Positions 8,174 through 16,736 of a stretch of DNA of 64,000 nt are shown in pieces; position 1 is the stretch's first letter; every line of letters starts with the position of its first letter. Location: contig NZ_MAUE01000045.1 of the NCBI RefSeq assembly GCF_001702265.1, positions 352,800 through 416,799 on the forward strand, in the 5' to 3' direction. A program made the translations under genes and the position numbers. The stretch is from Pseudomonas aylmerensis. Its GTDB lineage: Bacteria; Pseudomonadota; Gammaproteobacteria; Pseudomonadales; Pseudomonadaceae. The notes beneath the pieces are model-generated. The model ran no database searches. It was not told the DNA's origin and saw only the letters and a program-made list of their open reading frames with translations.

Positions 8174-8773
8174 TTATGGATTCTCGGCGGCCAGGGCGGC
8201 AATCACCGCTGGCCGCTCACCCACGCGCTGTTGAAACGCCGCCAACGCCGGCCATTCGCCCAGGTCGATAGCGTGAAATGCCGCCCAACGCAGCACGACG
8301 AACAGGTACGCATCCGCCACCGAGTACTCGCCCAGCAGGTAATCCTTGTGCTCCAAGGTCTTTACCAGCACCGCGAAACGCTTGAACAGGGTGGCCTGGA
8401 ACAGGCTACGCACCTCGCCCTGGATCGCGCTGTTGAAAAACACCGCCAGCCCGCCATGAATTTCGGTGGCGATAAAATTCAGCCATTCCTGCAGACGCAC
8501 ACGCTCCCAGCTGCCGTTGGCGGGGGCGAGGTGGGCGGCGGGCTTCAGGTCGGCCAGGTACTGCAGGATCGCGCTGGCTTCGGTCAGTACCTGGCCGTTG
8601 TCCAACTGCAGCGCGGCGACGTAGCCCTTGGGGTTGATCTGCAGGAAACCCTCGCCGTCGGCGGTGGTTTTGGCCTGGTTGTCGACCTGCACCAGCTCGA
8701 ACGGCAGCGCCAATTCGCGCAACACGATATGCGGGGCGAGTGAACAGGCGTTGGGGAAGAAATACAGTTTCAT
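8174..8773 (-). CDS. Glutathione S-transferase, beta-class-like
   Basis: 199 residues. The N-terminal thioredoxin-fold half starts MKLYFFPNACSLAPH, matching bacterial beta-class enzymes with the active-site Cys10 in the ACSL context; the cis-Pro region is NPKGYVAAL and the glutathione-contacting TEAS motif (LTEASAILQYLADL) is present. The C-terminal helical domain holds the SVADAYLF N-capping motif. Likely cytoplasmic, conjugating glutathione to electrophiles or acting as a peroxidase. It is divergent from a LysR gene beginning at 8870, which probably regulates it. A GGAG ribosome site lies about 10 bases before the start. Confidence 0.92.
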   Translation of the reverse strand: MKLYFFPNACSLAPHIVLRELALPFELVQVDNQAKTTADGEGFLQINPKGYVAALQLDNGQVLTEASAILQYLADLKPAAHLAPANGSWERVRLQEWLNFIATEIHGGLAVFFNSAIQGEVRSLFQATLFKRFAVLVKTLEHKDYLLGEYSVADAYLFVVLRWAAFHAIDLGEWPALAAFQQRVGERPAVIAALAAENP

Positions 8774-8869
8774 CTGCGGCAGCTCCGTTGAATTTGCGCC
8801 AGTCTCACGGGCATGGCACCGTGCGTAAAATTAAACCTTCAGACCCCTGCCATAAGGACAGCTACTGCC

Positions 8870-9739
8870 ATGATGAACCTGATGCACTGGCGCCTGCTGG
8901 TGGCCGTGGCTGATCGCGGCAGCATCACCGCCGCCGCCGAAGCGGTGGGCATGACGCAATCGGCCGCCAGCCAGGCCATGGCCAGCATGGAGGCGACCCT
9001 GGGTGCGCAGCTGTTTACCCGTGAACCGCGCAAGACTTTGCCCACTGCCTTGGGCCTGAGTGTGATCGAGCAGGCGCGGGTGATGCTCGGCGCCTTGCAG
9101 ACGATTCGCAGCACCGTGGATGAAGCACGCCCGATGCTGCGTGGGACGATTCGCATCGCCAGTTTCCCGATGGTGCTCGCGACCTTTCTGACACCGCTGC
9201 TGCAACGCTTCGCGCAGTTGTACCCGGGCATCGAGGTCACCACCCTGGATGTCACCGACAACGAAGTGCTGACCCTGCTCGATGCCAACCTGATCGACCT
9301 TGGCGTGGTGCTCAACCCCAAGCCCGAGCGCAATGCCACGGTGCTGGGGCGCGATTTGTGGATGGCGGTGCTGCCGGTCAACCATGCACTGGCGCAGCGC
9401 CCGGCCGACGCCAGCGTGTCGCTGGCGGAGCTGCTCGAACAACCGTTCGTGCTCGCCACCGGCGGTTGCACCGCCAACGCCCGCAGCCTGGGTGCCGCCG
9501 CGGGGCTGACGGTCAGCGATATCCGCGTGGAAGTGCGCGAATGGAACAGTGCCTTCAGCCTGGTGCGTGAAGGCGTCGGTGTGACGCTGGTGCCGGAAAT
9601 GGCCCTGCCGGCCCAGCGCACCGGCCTGCGCGTCATGCCGCTGACGGTGCCGCTGCACCGCGAATTCGCGTTGGTGGGTTCCTCTGCCCGCGTGCCTTCG
9701 GCCGCTACCAGCGCATTGTTGAAAATGCTTGCTGACTAG
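8870..9739 (+). CDS. LysR-family transcriptional regulator (next to GST)
   Basis: 289 residues from the ATG at 8870, with AAGGA 11 bases upstream; the frame is open to 8813 but that extension does not resemble the family. N-terminal winged helix (about 5-62: LLVAVADRGSITAAAEAVGMTQSAASQAM) and C-terminal periplasmic-binding-like effector domain (about 88-285; FVLATGGCTANARSL). Divergent from the GST gene with about 96 bases between them, so it most likely controls that gene and itself. The effector is unknown. Confidence 0.92.
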   Translation: MMNLMHWRLLVAVADRGSITAAAEAVGMTQSAASQAMASMEATLGAQLFTREPRKTLPTALGLSVIEQARVMLGALQTIRSTVDEARPMLRGTIRIASFPMVLATFLTPLLQRFAQLYPGIEVTTLDVTDNEVLTLLDANLIDLGVVLNPKPERNATVLGRDLWMAVLPVNHALAQRPADASVSLAELLEQPFVLATGGCTANARSLGAAAGLTVSDIRVEVREWNSAFSLVREGVGVTLVPEMALPAQRTGLRVMPLTVPLHREFALVGSSARVPSAATSALLKMLAD

Positions 9740-9906
9740 TGGCCTTGCATAGCGCCAAGCCCTGTCTATGCTCACCCAGAACCGTTGATGACGCTTGGCA
9801 TATAAAGCGTTTCGGATGGTTATTTCCCCATGAAGGTGTGGCTGCACTGTCCAACAAATGAATGGAATGCGCCTTCGAGGCGCCGGGAATCCAGGGTGAT
9901 CTGACC

Positions 9907-11226
9907 ATGTTCAACCGCCATCACAAATCCGACCTGCTTGAAATCCAGCGTTTCTCCTGCGCACTCACCGAATCCAACGCCAAACTCGCCGCCATCAGCC
10001 GCTCCATGGCGATGATCGAGTTCGACCGCGACGGTGTGATCCTCGATGCCAACGACAACTTCTGCAAAACCATGGGCTACAGCGCCGAGGAAATACGCGG
10101 CAAACATCACCGCATCTTTTGCGACGAGGCCTACACCCACACCGACGCGTACGCCAAGCTGTGGCGCGACCTGGCGCGGGGCGAGGCCCTCAGTGGCACC
10201 TTCATGCGCTTGAACAAGCATGGCCAGGAGGTGTGGCTGGAAGCCAGCTATATGCCGGTGCTGGGCCCGGACAACCACGTACAGAGCGTGATCAAAGTCG
10301 CGTCGGATATCTCCGCTCGGGTGCACCACGAGCATGAAAACCAGAGCCTGATCGACGCCATCGGCCGCTCGATGGCGGTGATCGAGTTCACCCCGCAGGG
10401 GCAGATCATCAATGCCAATGAAAACTTCCTGAAGACGGTGCAGTACTCCCTGGATGAGATCGTCGGCCAGCACCACAGCATGTTCTGCCATCGCAGCGAG
10501 GTGGAGTCGCCGGCCTACAAGGCGTTCTGGGCTTCGCTCAATCGCGGCGAATACCACTCGCACCGCTTCGAGCGCAGGAATAAATACGGCAAGACGCTGT
10601 TCCTGGAGGCGTCCTACAACCCGATCTTCGACGCCAGCGGGCGGCTGTACAAAGTGGTCAAGTTTGCCAGCGACATCACCGACCAGGTCACCACCCTGCG
10701 CACCGCCGCCGACTCGGCCCACGCCACTTCGGTACAGAACGACGCCTGCGCACGCAAGGGCTCGGAGGTGGTGCAGCAGACCGTGCAGATCATCGAGGAG
10801 ATTTCCCACGACCTGAACCAGGCGGCGCAGAGCATCGACGCGGTGAGCAAACAGTCGGACATCATCGGCGCCATCGTGCAGACCATCCGCAGCATTGCCG
10901 AGCAGACCAATATGCTCGCGCTGAACGCGGCCATCGAAGCGGCGCGGGCCGGCGAGCATGGGCGCGGTTTTGCGGTGGTGGCCGACGAGGTGCGCAGCCT
11001 TGCGGCGCGGACCAGCCAGGCGACGGTGGAGATTGTCGAGGTGGTGCGCAAAAACCACGACCTGTCGCTGAGCGCGGTGTCGAGCATGCAGTCGAGCTTG
11101 AGCCGCACAGGGCTGGGGGTGGAATTGGCGAACGAGGCGGGGCAGGTGATCCTGGAGATTCAGGAAGGCTCACGGCATGTGGTGGATGCGATCAGTCAGT
11201 TCAATTCGACGCTGCAACTGCAATAA
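9907..11226 (+). CDS. Soluble PAS-PAS methyl-accepting chemotaxis-type transducer (BdlA-like)
   Basis: 439 residues from the ATG at 9907 (a 15-codon in-frame extension to 9862 is possible but poorly supported). Two tandem PAS domains (about 28-135 and 147-257; each with a SMAxIEF start, an NANDNF/NANENF segment and a KVASDI/KFASDI end) are followed by a short MCP signalling domain (about 270-435) with the conserved hairpin tip EQTNMLALNAAIEAARAGEHG RGFAVVADEVR. There is no transmembrane segment, no HAMP domain and no CheR-docking tail. This is the architecture of BdlA, the P. aeruginosa biofilm-dispersal protein, and of Aer-like sensors. PAS domains may bind haem or flavin. A paralogue lies at 45891-47210. 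Confidence 0.9.
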   Translation: MFNRHHKSDLLEIQRFSCALTESNAKLAAISRSMAMIEFDRDGVILDANDNFCKTMGYSAEEIRGKHHRIFCDEAYTHTDAYAKLWRDLARGEALSGTFMRLNKHGQEVWLEASYMPVLGPDNHVQSVIKVASDISARVHHEHENQSLIDAIGRSMAVIEFTPQGQIINANENFLKTVQYSLDEIVGQHHSMFCHRSEVESPAYKAFWASLNRGEYHSHRFERRNKYGKTLFLEASYNPIFDASGRLYKVVKFASDITDQVTTLRTAADSAHATSVQNDACARKGSEVVQQTVQIIEEISHDLNQAAQSIDAVSKQSDIIGAIVQTIRSIAEQTNMLALNAAIEAARAGEHGRGFAVVADEVRSLAARTSQATVEIVEVVRKNHDLSLSAVSSMQSSLSRTGLGVELANEAGQVILEIQEGSRHVVDAISQFNSTLQLQ

Positions 11227-11231
11227 CGCAT

Positions 11232-11313
11232 GAAGGAGCTGGCTTGCCGGCGATAGCATCACCTCGGTCTGGATTCACCGAGGCGCCTGCATCGCCGGCA
11301 AGCCGGCGCCTAC
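11232..11313. repeat. REPIN
   Basis: Arms GGAGCTGGCTTGCCGGCGAT and ATCGCCGGCAAGCCGGCGCC with the inner pair CACCTCGGT/ACCGAGGCG. It lies between the convergent chemoreceptor gene and the hypothetical gene at 11333-11845 and may double as a transcription barrier. Confidence 0.85.
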
Positions 11314-11332
11314 CGTTGATCAGGGTGGCCTG

Positions 11333-11845
11333 TTAGATGGCGGCCAGGGTTTCTTTCACCGCCTGTGCCTGCGGGTCAGCGGTTTTCGCCGCTACCTGCT
11401 GCTCTTGCTGCTGCTTCAGGCGCTCGGCCACTTGCTTGGAAATGGCGTCCTGCTTTTCCTGCGACATGTTCTGCACATCCGCCTCGGTCAATCCTTGCTC
11501 CTTGAGCAGTTGCTCACGGATGCGTTCGGCCGGGGATTTGCTCATGTAGTCAGTGAAATCGGCCCGCGCGGTGCTGGTGCTGCTGCCCGCTGCCGGCACA
11601 TCGGTGGTTGCGGTGGTCGCCGCCGTGGTGGCCTGCAACTGCACGCGGGTCTTGGCAAAGGCTTCGTCGATGCGATCGTTGGCCTTGTCCAGTTCCTTCT
11701 GCGCGGCCGGTACGGTCACGCTTTGCTGCGCCGCTTGCACGGCACCGCTGTACAGCGCGCTGGCGGCAGCATTGGCGGGGTCCATGTCGGGCCGCTTGAT
11801 CTGTTGAATGGTCGACACCGCTTGGGTGTTGTTGTTAACCAGCAT
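11333..11845 (-). CDS. Hypothetical protein, Gln/Ala-rich, probably helical
   Basis: 170 residues, not recognised as a named family. No signal peptide or transmembrane helix. Composition is rich in Ala, Gln and Thr, with a low-complexity threonine/alanine stretch (ATTAATTATTDVPAAG) and a charged helical C-terminal half (ERIREQLLKEQGLTEADVQ, KQVAERLKQQQEQQ) likely to form a coiled coil. The N-terminus resembles small pseudomonad proteins of unknown role that start MLVNNNTQ. It is alone on its strand between a REPIN and an MFS gene. Coding is supported by GC3 pattern and composition; function unknown. Confidence 0.7.
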   Translation of the reverse strand: MLVNNNTQAVSTIQQIKRPDMDPANAAASALYSGAVQAAQQSVTVPAAQKELDKANDRIDEAFAKTRVQLQATTAATTATTDVPAAGSSTSTARADFTDYMSKSPAERIREQLLKEQGLTEADVQNMSQEKQDAISKQVAERLKQQQEQQVAAKTADPQAQAVKETLAAI

Positions 11846-11978
11846 GATCGGTCACCTGGGAAAATGGTCGGTGCCAGTGCTGGAGCAATTAGCATGCCGG
11901 GTCGCATCACCCCGGTTTTATTGGGGATGGCCTGGCCGCCGCGGCAAACATTGTCCCGCCGGCGGCCAACCGTTGCCG

Positions 11979-13388
11979 TCAGTGGGCGATGTTTTCCAAC
12001 GCCAGGTTGCGCGTGCGCGGGCCGAACCAACTGATGGTGATCATCACGATCAGCATACTGCTGGCAATAAACGCGAGGACGCCCGGCGTGCCCAGGTGCT
12101 CGAGGATAAACCCGATCAACAGGCTGCTGAACACCGTGGACAAGCGGCTGAACGAGTAGCAGAACCCCACCGCCCGCGCGCGGATGTTGGTGGGGAACAG
12201 TTCGCTCTGGTACGAGTGATAACTGAAACTCAGCCAGGCGTTGCAGAAGGTGATCATCACCCCGCAGATCACCAGCCCCACCGCCGTGGTCTGCAGGGCG
12301 AACAGGCTGCCGAAGATCATCGCGCCCATGGCTGAGCCGACGATCTGCCACTTGTTTTCAAAGCGGTTGGCCACCTTCACAAACAGCAACGGCCCCAACG
12401 GGTAGGCGAGCGTGATGATAAAGGCGTACAGCAAGCTGTGGGTCACGCTCACGCCCTGGCCCGACAACAGCGCCGGCAACCAATTGCCGAAGCCGAAAAA
12501 GCCGATGGCCTGGAACACGTGGAACACAATCAGCATCAACGCGCGGCGCCGGTACGGCGGTTGCCAGATATCCGCAAATCGGCCGTTGCCCTGCACGCTG
12601 ACGGCTTCGGGTTCCGGTGCATCCAGCGGTTTGCCGTGATCCTTCTGGCAGCGCGCCTCCAGGCTGTCCATGATCTGGCCGGCTTCATCAAAGCGGCCTT
12701 TTTGCGCGAGCCAGCGCGGTGACTCCGGCAAGCGCTTGCGCAGTTGCCAGATAAACAGCGCAAACACTGCACTGCTCAGCACCACCCAACGCCAGCCCGA
12801 GACCCCGAACGGCGCCTGGGGCACCAGCCACCACGACATCAGCGCCACTGCTGGCACCGACAGGAACTGAATAAAAAACGCAAAGGCGAACGCCGAGCTG
12901 CGCATGCGCTTGGGCACCAGTTCCGAGAGGTAGGCGTCGATCGTCACCAGCTCGATGCCCAGGCCGATGCCGACCAGAAAGCGCATGCAGATGATGCCCA
13001 GGGCTGAGGTCTGGATGCCCATGAGCACGGTGGCCACGGTGTACCAGATCAACGCAAAGGTGAAGATCGCCCGGCGCCCGAAACGGTCGGCGATGGGGCT
13101 GAGCAGGCTGGCGCCCAGGAACAGCCCGAGGAAGGTCGCCGAGGCGAACGCCGCCTGATCCGAGAAGCCAAACACGCCCTCGCTGCCGATGTGGAAAATC
13201 CCGTCCGTGATCAGGCCGGGGCTGATGTAGGCGGTCTGGAACAGGTCATACAGCTCGAAAAAGCCGCCGATAGACAGCAACGCCACCAGGCGCCAGACGG
13301 TGGCGACGGCGGGCAGGCGGTCAATGCGCGCGCTGATGTGGGCGGCGCGGACTGGGTCGATGCCGTCTGTAGCGGGGAGTGCAGGCAT
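11979..13388 (-). CDS. MFS transporter, metabolite:H+ symporter type
   Basis: 469 residues with about twelve hydrophobic segments. The loop 2-3 motif of the major facilitator superfamily is visible (PIADRFGRRAIF), as is PESPRWLAQKGR in the central loop, typical of sugar and aromatic-acid:H+ symporters. The N-terminal 40 residues are cytoplasmic. The start is about 10 bases from the end of the SDR gene upstream on the same strand, so the two form an operon. That neighbour looks like a uronate dehydrogenase, making a uronate or other sugar acid a plausible substrate, by inference only. Confidence 0.88.
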   Translation of the reverse strand: MPALPATDGIDPVRAAHISARIDRLPAVATVWRLVALLSIGGFFELYDLFQTAYISPGLITDGIFHIGSEGVFGFSDQAAFASATFLGLFLGASLLSPIADRFGRRAIFTFALIWYTVATVLMGIQTSALGIICMRFLVGIGLGIELVTIDAYLSELVPKRMRSSAFAFAFFIQFLSVPAVALMSWWLVPQAPFGVSGWRWVVLSSAVFALFIWQLRKRLPESPRWLAQKGRFDEAGQIMDSLEARCQKDHGKPLDAPEPEAVSVQGNGRFADIWQPPYRRRALMLIVFHVFQAIGFFGFGNWLPALLSGQGVSVTHSLLYAFIITLAYPLGPLLFVKVANRFENKWQIVGSAMGAMIFGSLFALQTTAVGLVICGVMITFCNAWLSFSYHSYQSELFPTNIRARAVGFCYSFSRLSTVFSSLLIGFILEHLGTPGVLAFIASSMLIVMITISWFGPRTRNLALENIAH

Positions 13389-13400
13389 GGTGCGGGAAAC

Positions 13401-14141
13401 TCAGTAAGTGATCGGAATCTCGAAGTTTTCCTGGAAGGCATCATCGACCGGATGGTAACCCAACACCCGCGTGGTTTCGCTCAGGTCCAGGCGCTTGAAA
13501 CGGTTATTGGAGATGCCGTGGGCGATCAGGTGCTTGACGCCCTCGGCCTCCACCGACCGTTGCAGCAGTTGCACCGCGTCACGTGGGCTGAGCCAGGCGC
13601 TGAGGTCGCGCGCGTTGTTCAGGTCGTGGGTCGCGGGGAACTCGAAGGCGCCGATGCGCAGGGCAATCGTCGACAGGGGCGTCTTGGCCGCGTAATAGCC
13701 ACAGAGTGCCTCGCCGTAGCATTTGCTCACGCCGTACAGGTTGGCGGGCATGACTTGCATGCCGGGCGTGATCTGGCGATCCACCGGGTAGCCTTCGATG
13801 GTTTGCGCGCTGCTGGCAAACACCAGGCGCTGCACACCGGCGGCCACGGCGGCTTCGAACAGGTGGGTGGTGGCGAGGATGTTGTTGGGCAGCAGTTCGT
13901 CGAACGTGGCGCTGGCATGGGGGATGCCGGAAAGGTGCACGATCACGTCGATGCCGTCGAGCAGGGCGGCGAGGCTGGATTTGTCGCTGAGGTCGGCCTG
14001 CACGAAGCGGTGCTCGCCGAGGTTGAAGTCCGGGGCGATGCGGTCAGTGAGGGTGAAGCGGTAGCGGTCTTTCGAGGCTTCGAAAAACGTTTTGCCGATG
14101 CGACCGCAGGCGCCGGTGAGCAGTACATTGATTCCTTTCAC
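13401..14141 (-). CDS. NAD-dependent epimerase/dehydratase, uronate-dehydrogenase-like
   Basis: 246 residues using the GTG at 14141, which has AAGGAA about 7 bases upstream; the frame runs open to 14222 without a better site. Extended short-chain dehydrogenase fold: LLTGACGRIGKTF (dinucleotide loop), IVHLSGI, FASSAQT and the catalytic YGVSKCYGE (YxxxK). The tail WLSPRDAVQLLQR and GISNNR parallels bacterial uronate dehydrogenases, which oxidise glucuronate or galacturonate to the lactone. Operon partner of the MFS gene downstream and possibly the GST gene upstream. Substrate assignment is tentative. Confidence 0.83.
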   Translation of the reverse strand: MKGINVLLTGACGRIGKTFFEASKDRYRFTLTDRIAPDFNLGEHRFVQADLSDKSSLAALLDGIDVIVHLSGIPHASATFDELLPNNILATTHLFEAAVAAGVQRLVFASSAQTIEGYPVDRQITPGMQVMPANLYGVSKCYGEALCGYYAAKTPLSTIALRIGAFEFPATHDLNNARDLSAWLSPRDAVQLLQRSVEAEGVKHLIAHGISNNRFKRLDLSETTRVLGYHPVDDAFQENFEIPITY

Positions 14142-14151
14142 GTGCAATTCC

Positions 14152-14784
14152 TTAGTTGTGACCGGCAAGGGCAAAGGTCTGGAAGCCCTGATGCTGGCCG
14201 AGGCGTTGATAGTAAGCGGCAATGGCGGGGTAGGGCGGCCGCGTCATGGGGGTCATCTGCCAGCGGTGCACCGAGAGGCCGATGAGGATATCGGCGAGGG
14301 TGAACTCATCCCCGGCCACGTAGGCATTGGTGCGAGCAAGTTGTTGTTCGAGGAGGCCCATCTTGTCGTTCCAGCGCTGCACGGCGGCGGCAATCTGCGC
14401 TGCGTCGAGGCCGTCCGGGTTGTTGCGCACCAGCGCGGTGAAGGCATCGCCCCAGGCGCGGTTGAGTTCGATGGCTTGCCAGTCGATCCACTGCTCGACA
14501 CGCGCCCGCGGCGCAGGCTCGGCGGGCAGCAGGTCGGTGCGTTGGTAGAGGCTGACGAGGTAACGGCAGATGGTGTTGGATTCCCACAACACACCGTGAT
14601 CGTCAATCAGCACCGGCACCTGGGCGTTGGGGTTCAGCTCAAGGAATTCGGCGGACTGGGTCGGCTTGAAGCCGATGCCCCAGTCTTCGCGCACGTAGTC
14701 GATGCCCAGTTCCTGGCAGGTCCACAGTACTTTTCGCACGTTGATGGAAGACGTGCGACCCAAGATTTTCAGTGAGTGTCCCAT
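14152..14784 (-). CDS. Glutathione S-transferase family protein
   Basis: 210 residues from the ATG at 14784, with AGGGAAG just upstream; the longer frame to 14901 overlaps the gntR terminus and is unlikely. N-terminal thioredoxin-like domain (LKILGRTSSINVRKVLWTCQELG, with Ser12/Ser13 near the glutathione-activating position), NPNAQVPVL cis-Pro loop and the ESNTICRYL glutathione site, then an all-helical domain with FTLADILIG. This resembles nu/theta-like bacterial GSTs. It starts 10 bases before the epimerase gene on the same strand, so probably one transcription unit. Confidence 0.9.
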   Translation of the reverse strand: MGHSLKILGRTSSINVRKVLWTCQELGIDYVREDWGIGFKPTQSAEFLELNPNAQVPVLIDDHGVLWESNTICRYLVSLYQRTDLLPAEPAPRARVEQWIDWQAIELNRAWGDAFTALVRNNPDGLDAAQIAAAVQRWNDKMGLLEQQLARTNAYVAGDEFTLADILIGLSVHRWQMTPMTRPPYPAIAAYYQRLGQHQGFQTFALAGHN

Positions 14785-14872
14785 GGTGCTTCCCTGGCAG
14801 TGGAGAGCAGCCAATCTAGCAGGCGACGCCGAGGACAGCGAGTGCCTGGCGCGACCACCGATGATTTCGGGC

Positions 14873-15901
14873 TCAGGTACTCTCGCGCACCTGCAGCTCA
14901 AACCCCATGTCCACCACGGGTTTGGCGATCTTGTTGCCGGCCATGATCGTCAACAAATGCTCCGCCGCCCGCCGGCCGATGGCTTCACGCGGGGTGCTGA
15001 TGCTGCTCAGGCGCGGCACCATGAAGGAGGAGGCCGGCAAGTCGTTGAAGCCCAGCACCGCGACGCGCTCGGGTACTTTGATGCCATGGCGCATGGCCTC
15101 CAGCAGCGCGCCCTGGGCCAGGTCGTCGTTGCCGAAGAAGATCGCGTCCACCTCCGGATGGGCCGCCAGCAATTGCAGGAACAGCTCCCCACCCAGGCCG
15201 ACCGAGGACGGGCGTGGCGTCAGCAGTTCCAGCGCGGGGTCGTACATCCCCGCCTGTTGCAGCGCACGGCGGAAACCTTCGCCGCGCAGCAACGTGCGTT
15301 GGTCCAGTTGCGCGCCGATATAGGCCAGGCGCTTGCGTCCACGGGACAGCAAGTGCGCGGCAGCGGTTTCTCCGGCCGCCACCTGCGAGAAGCCCACGCA
15401 GTTCACGCCGGCGTTGGGGTCCAGGTCCATCATGTAGACGCACGGCACGTTGCTGGCCTCGACCATCCGTCGGGCACTTTCGGTGCGGTCGAAGCCGGTC
15501 AGCAGCAAACCCCGCGGCTGGTAAGCCATGTAGTTGCGCAGCAGGTTTTCTTCTTCATCGCGCGAATAATGCGAGTTGCCGATCAGCACTTCAAAGCCCT
15601 TGGGCCGCAGCACCTGGTGGATGGCCTCGAGGGTTTCGATAAATAAAAGGTTGGACAGCGACGGCACCAGCACCACCACCGAATGGCTCTGCGCAGAGGC
15701 CAGCGCACGGGCGGCAGGGTTGACCACGTAGTTGAGTTCGGCGGCGGCGTGCTGCACTTTTTCCACCAGTTCGGTGGCAACGGTGCTGATGCCACGCAGG
15801 GCGCGGGACGCGGTAATGGGGCTGACGCCGGCCAGGCGTGCGACTTCGTTGAGGGTAGGGCGGCCCGTCGTGCGGGTATTTTTATCGTTCTTGGAGGTCA
15901 T
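14873..15901 (-). CDS. gntR: GntR, LacI-family gluconate repressor
   Basis: 342 residues from the ATG at 15901 (MTSKNDKN); a start five codons earlier is possible. LacI-type helix-turn-helix and hinge (about 15-70: TLNEVARLAGVSPITASRALRG, then NPAARALAS), followed by a periplasmic-binding-like effector domain (about 74-335). It is divergent from gntK and gntP, the usual pseudomonad layout in which GntR represses gluconate kinase and permease genes until gluconate or a derivative binds. Three matching palindromes around TAGCGCTA (15936, 16089, 16668) lie in the two intergenic gaps and are its likely operators, giving autoregulation too. Confidence 0.92.
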   Translation of the reverse strand: MTSKNDKNTRTTGRPTLNEVARLAGVSPITASRALRGISTVATELVEKVQHAAAELNYVVNPAARALASAQSHSVVVLVPSLSNLLFIETLEAIHQVLRPKGFEVLIGNSHYSRDEEENLLRNYMAYQPRGLLLTGFDRTESARRMVEASNVPCVYMMDLDPNAGVNCVGFSQVAAGETAAAHLLSRGRKRLAYIGAQLDQRTLLRGEGFRRALQQAGMYDPALELLTPRPSSVGLGGELFLQLLAAHPEVDAIFFGNDDLAQGALLEAMRHGIKVPERVAVLGFNDLPASSFMVPRLSSISTPREAIGRRAAEHLLTIMAGNKIAKPVVDMGFELQVREST

Positions 15902-15935
15902 CAGGCGGCTTGCCAAACAAAAATCGAGGCACTAA

Positions 15936-15947
15936 GGTAGCGCTGTC
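15936..15947. promoter_or_regulatory. Probable GntR operator 1
   Basis: GGTAGCGCTGTC, a near palindrome 35 bases upstream of gntR. Two further copies of the same core precede gntK and gntP. Position suits autorepression of gntR. Confidence 0.7.
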
Positions 15948-16088
15948 TCCAAAGGCCTGCAAATTCTTGAAGAAAGGGTTGCCTGATCCTGTTCAAAACC
16001 ATTGGAGCGGATGCACGCGTCACTCCATAAAAAAAGACAAGACGGCGCGGGAAAAGCCTGTTTTTGCACTAGCCTTAGAGCGTGCAAA

Positions 16089-16100
16089 GGTAGCGCTATC
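16089..16100. promoter_or_regulatory. Probable GntR operator 2
   Basis: GGTAGCGCTATC, 18 bases before the gntK start. It sits where it would overlap the transcription start or early leader and block gntK expression. Confidence 0.75.
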
Positions 16101-16118
16101 TGCGTCCTGAGGTGTTTC

Positions 16119-16652
16119 ATGAGTCAACCTGTTACCGCCCTGGTCATCATGGGTGTTTCCGGCTGTGGCAAGTCCAGCGTCAGCGAGGCCCTGTGCCGCC
16201 TGAACGGTGCCACCGCCATCGAAGGCGACAGCTTTCACCCCGCCGCGAACATCGAGAAGATGAGCGCCGGCCACCCCCTCAACGACGACGACCGTGCCGG
16301 CTGGCTCGACATCCTGTGCGATGAGCTGCGCCGTTCGCTCAAGGCCGGTGAGCATCCGGTGCTGACGTGTTCGGCGCTGAAAAAGAAATACCGCGACCAC
16401 CTGCGCGAAGCCGCGCCGGGCCTGGGGTTTGTCTTCCTGGAGCTGACCCGTGCCGTGGCCGCCGACCGCGTGTCCCATCGCCCCGGCCATTTCATGCCGG
16501 CCAGCCTGATCGACAGCCAGTTCGCCACCCTTGAATCGCCCGTCGGCGAACCGCTGACCCTGGCCCTCAATGCCAGCGAAGACAGCGTCGAGGCATTGGC
16601 CGAACAAACCAATGCCTGGTGGCTGAAACACGGTTTTGAACCATCCAAATAA
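16119..16652 (+). CDS. gntK: Gluconokinase
   Basis: 177 residues from the ATG at 16119; the longer frame to 16002 would run through the operator region and has no ribosome site. P-loop GVSGCGKSS (12-20), then EGDSFHPAANIEKMSAGHPLNDDDR, the gluconate/phosphoryl-transfer signature of the thermoresistant gluconokinase family, and TCSALKKKYRDHLR. It phosphorylates gluconate to 6-phosphogluconate with ATP in the cytoplasm, feeding the Entner-Doudoroff pathway. Followed by gntP after 84 bases that contain another operator. Confidence 0.96.
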   Translation: MSQPVTALVIMGVSGCGKSSVSEALCRLNGATAIEGDSFHPAANIEKMSAGHPLNDDDRAGWLDILCDELRRSLKAGEHPVLTCSALKKKYRDHLREAAPGLGFVFLELTRAVAADRVSHRPGHFMPASLIDSQFATLESPVGEPLTLALNASEDSVEALAEQTNAWWLKHGFEPSK

Positions 16653-16667
16653 TTTTTTGCCGGAAAA

Positions 16668-16679
16668 GATAGCGCTATC
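16668..16679. promoter_or_regulatory. Probable GntR operator 3
   Basis: GATAGCGCTATC, a perfect 12-base palindrome in the gntK-gntP gap, 57 bases before the gntP start. It suggests gntP has its own GntR-controlled promoter besides read-through from gntK. Confidence 0.78.
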
Positions 16680-16736
16680 CCCGGCGACAAATTGAATACC
16701 GGCTTTAATAACAACAACAAACAGGAGAGACCCCCC

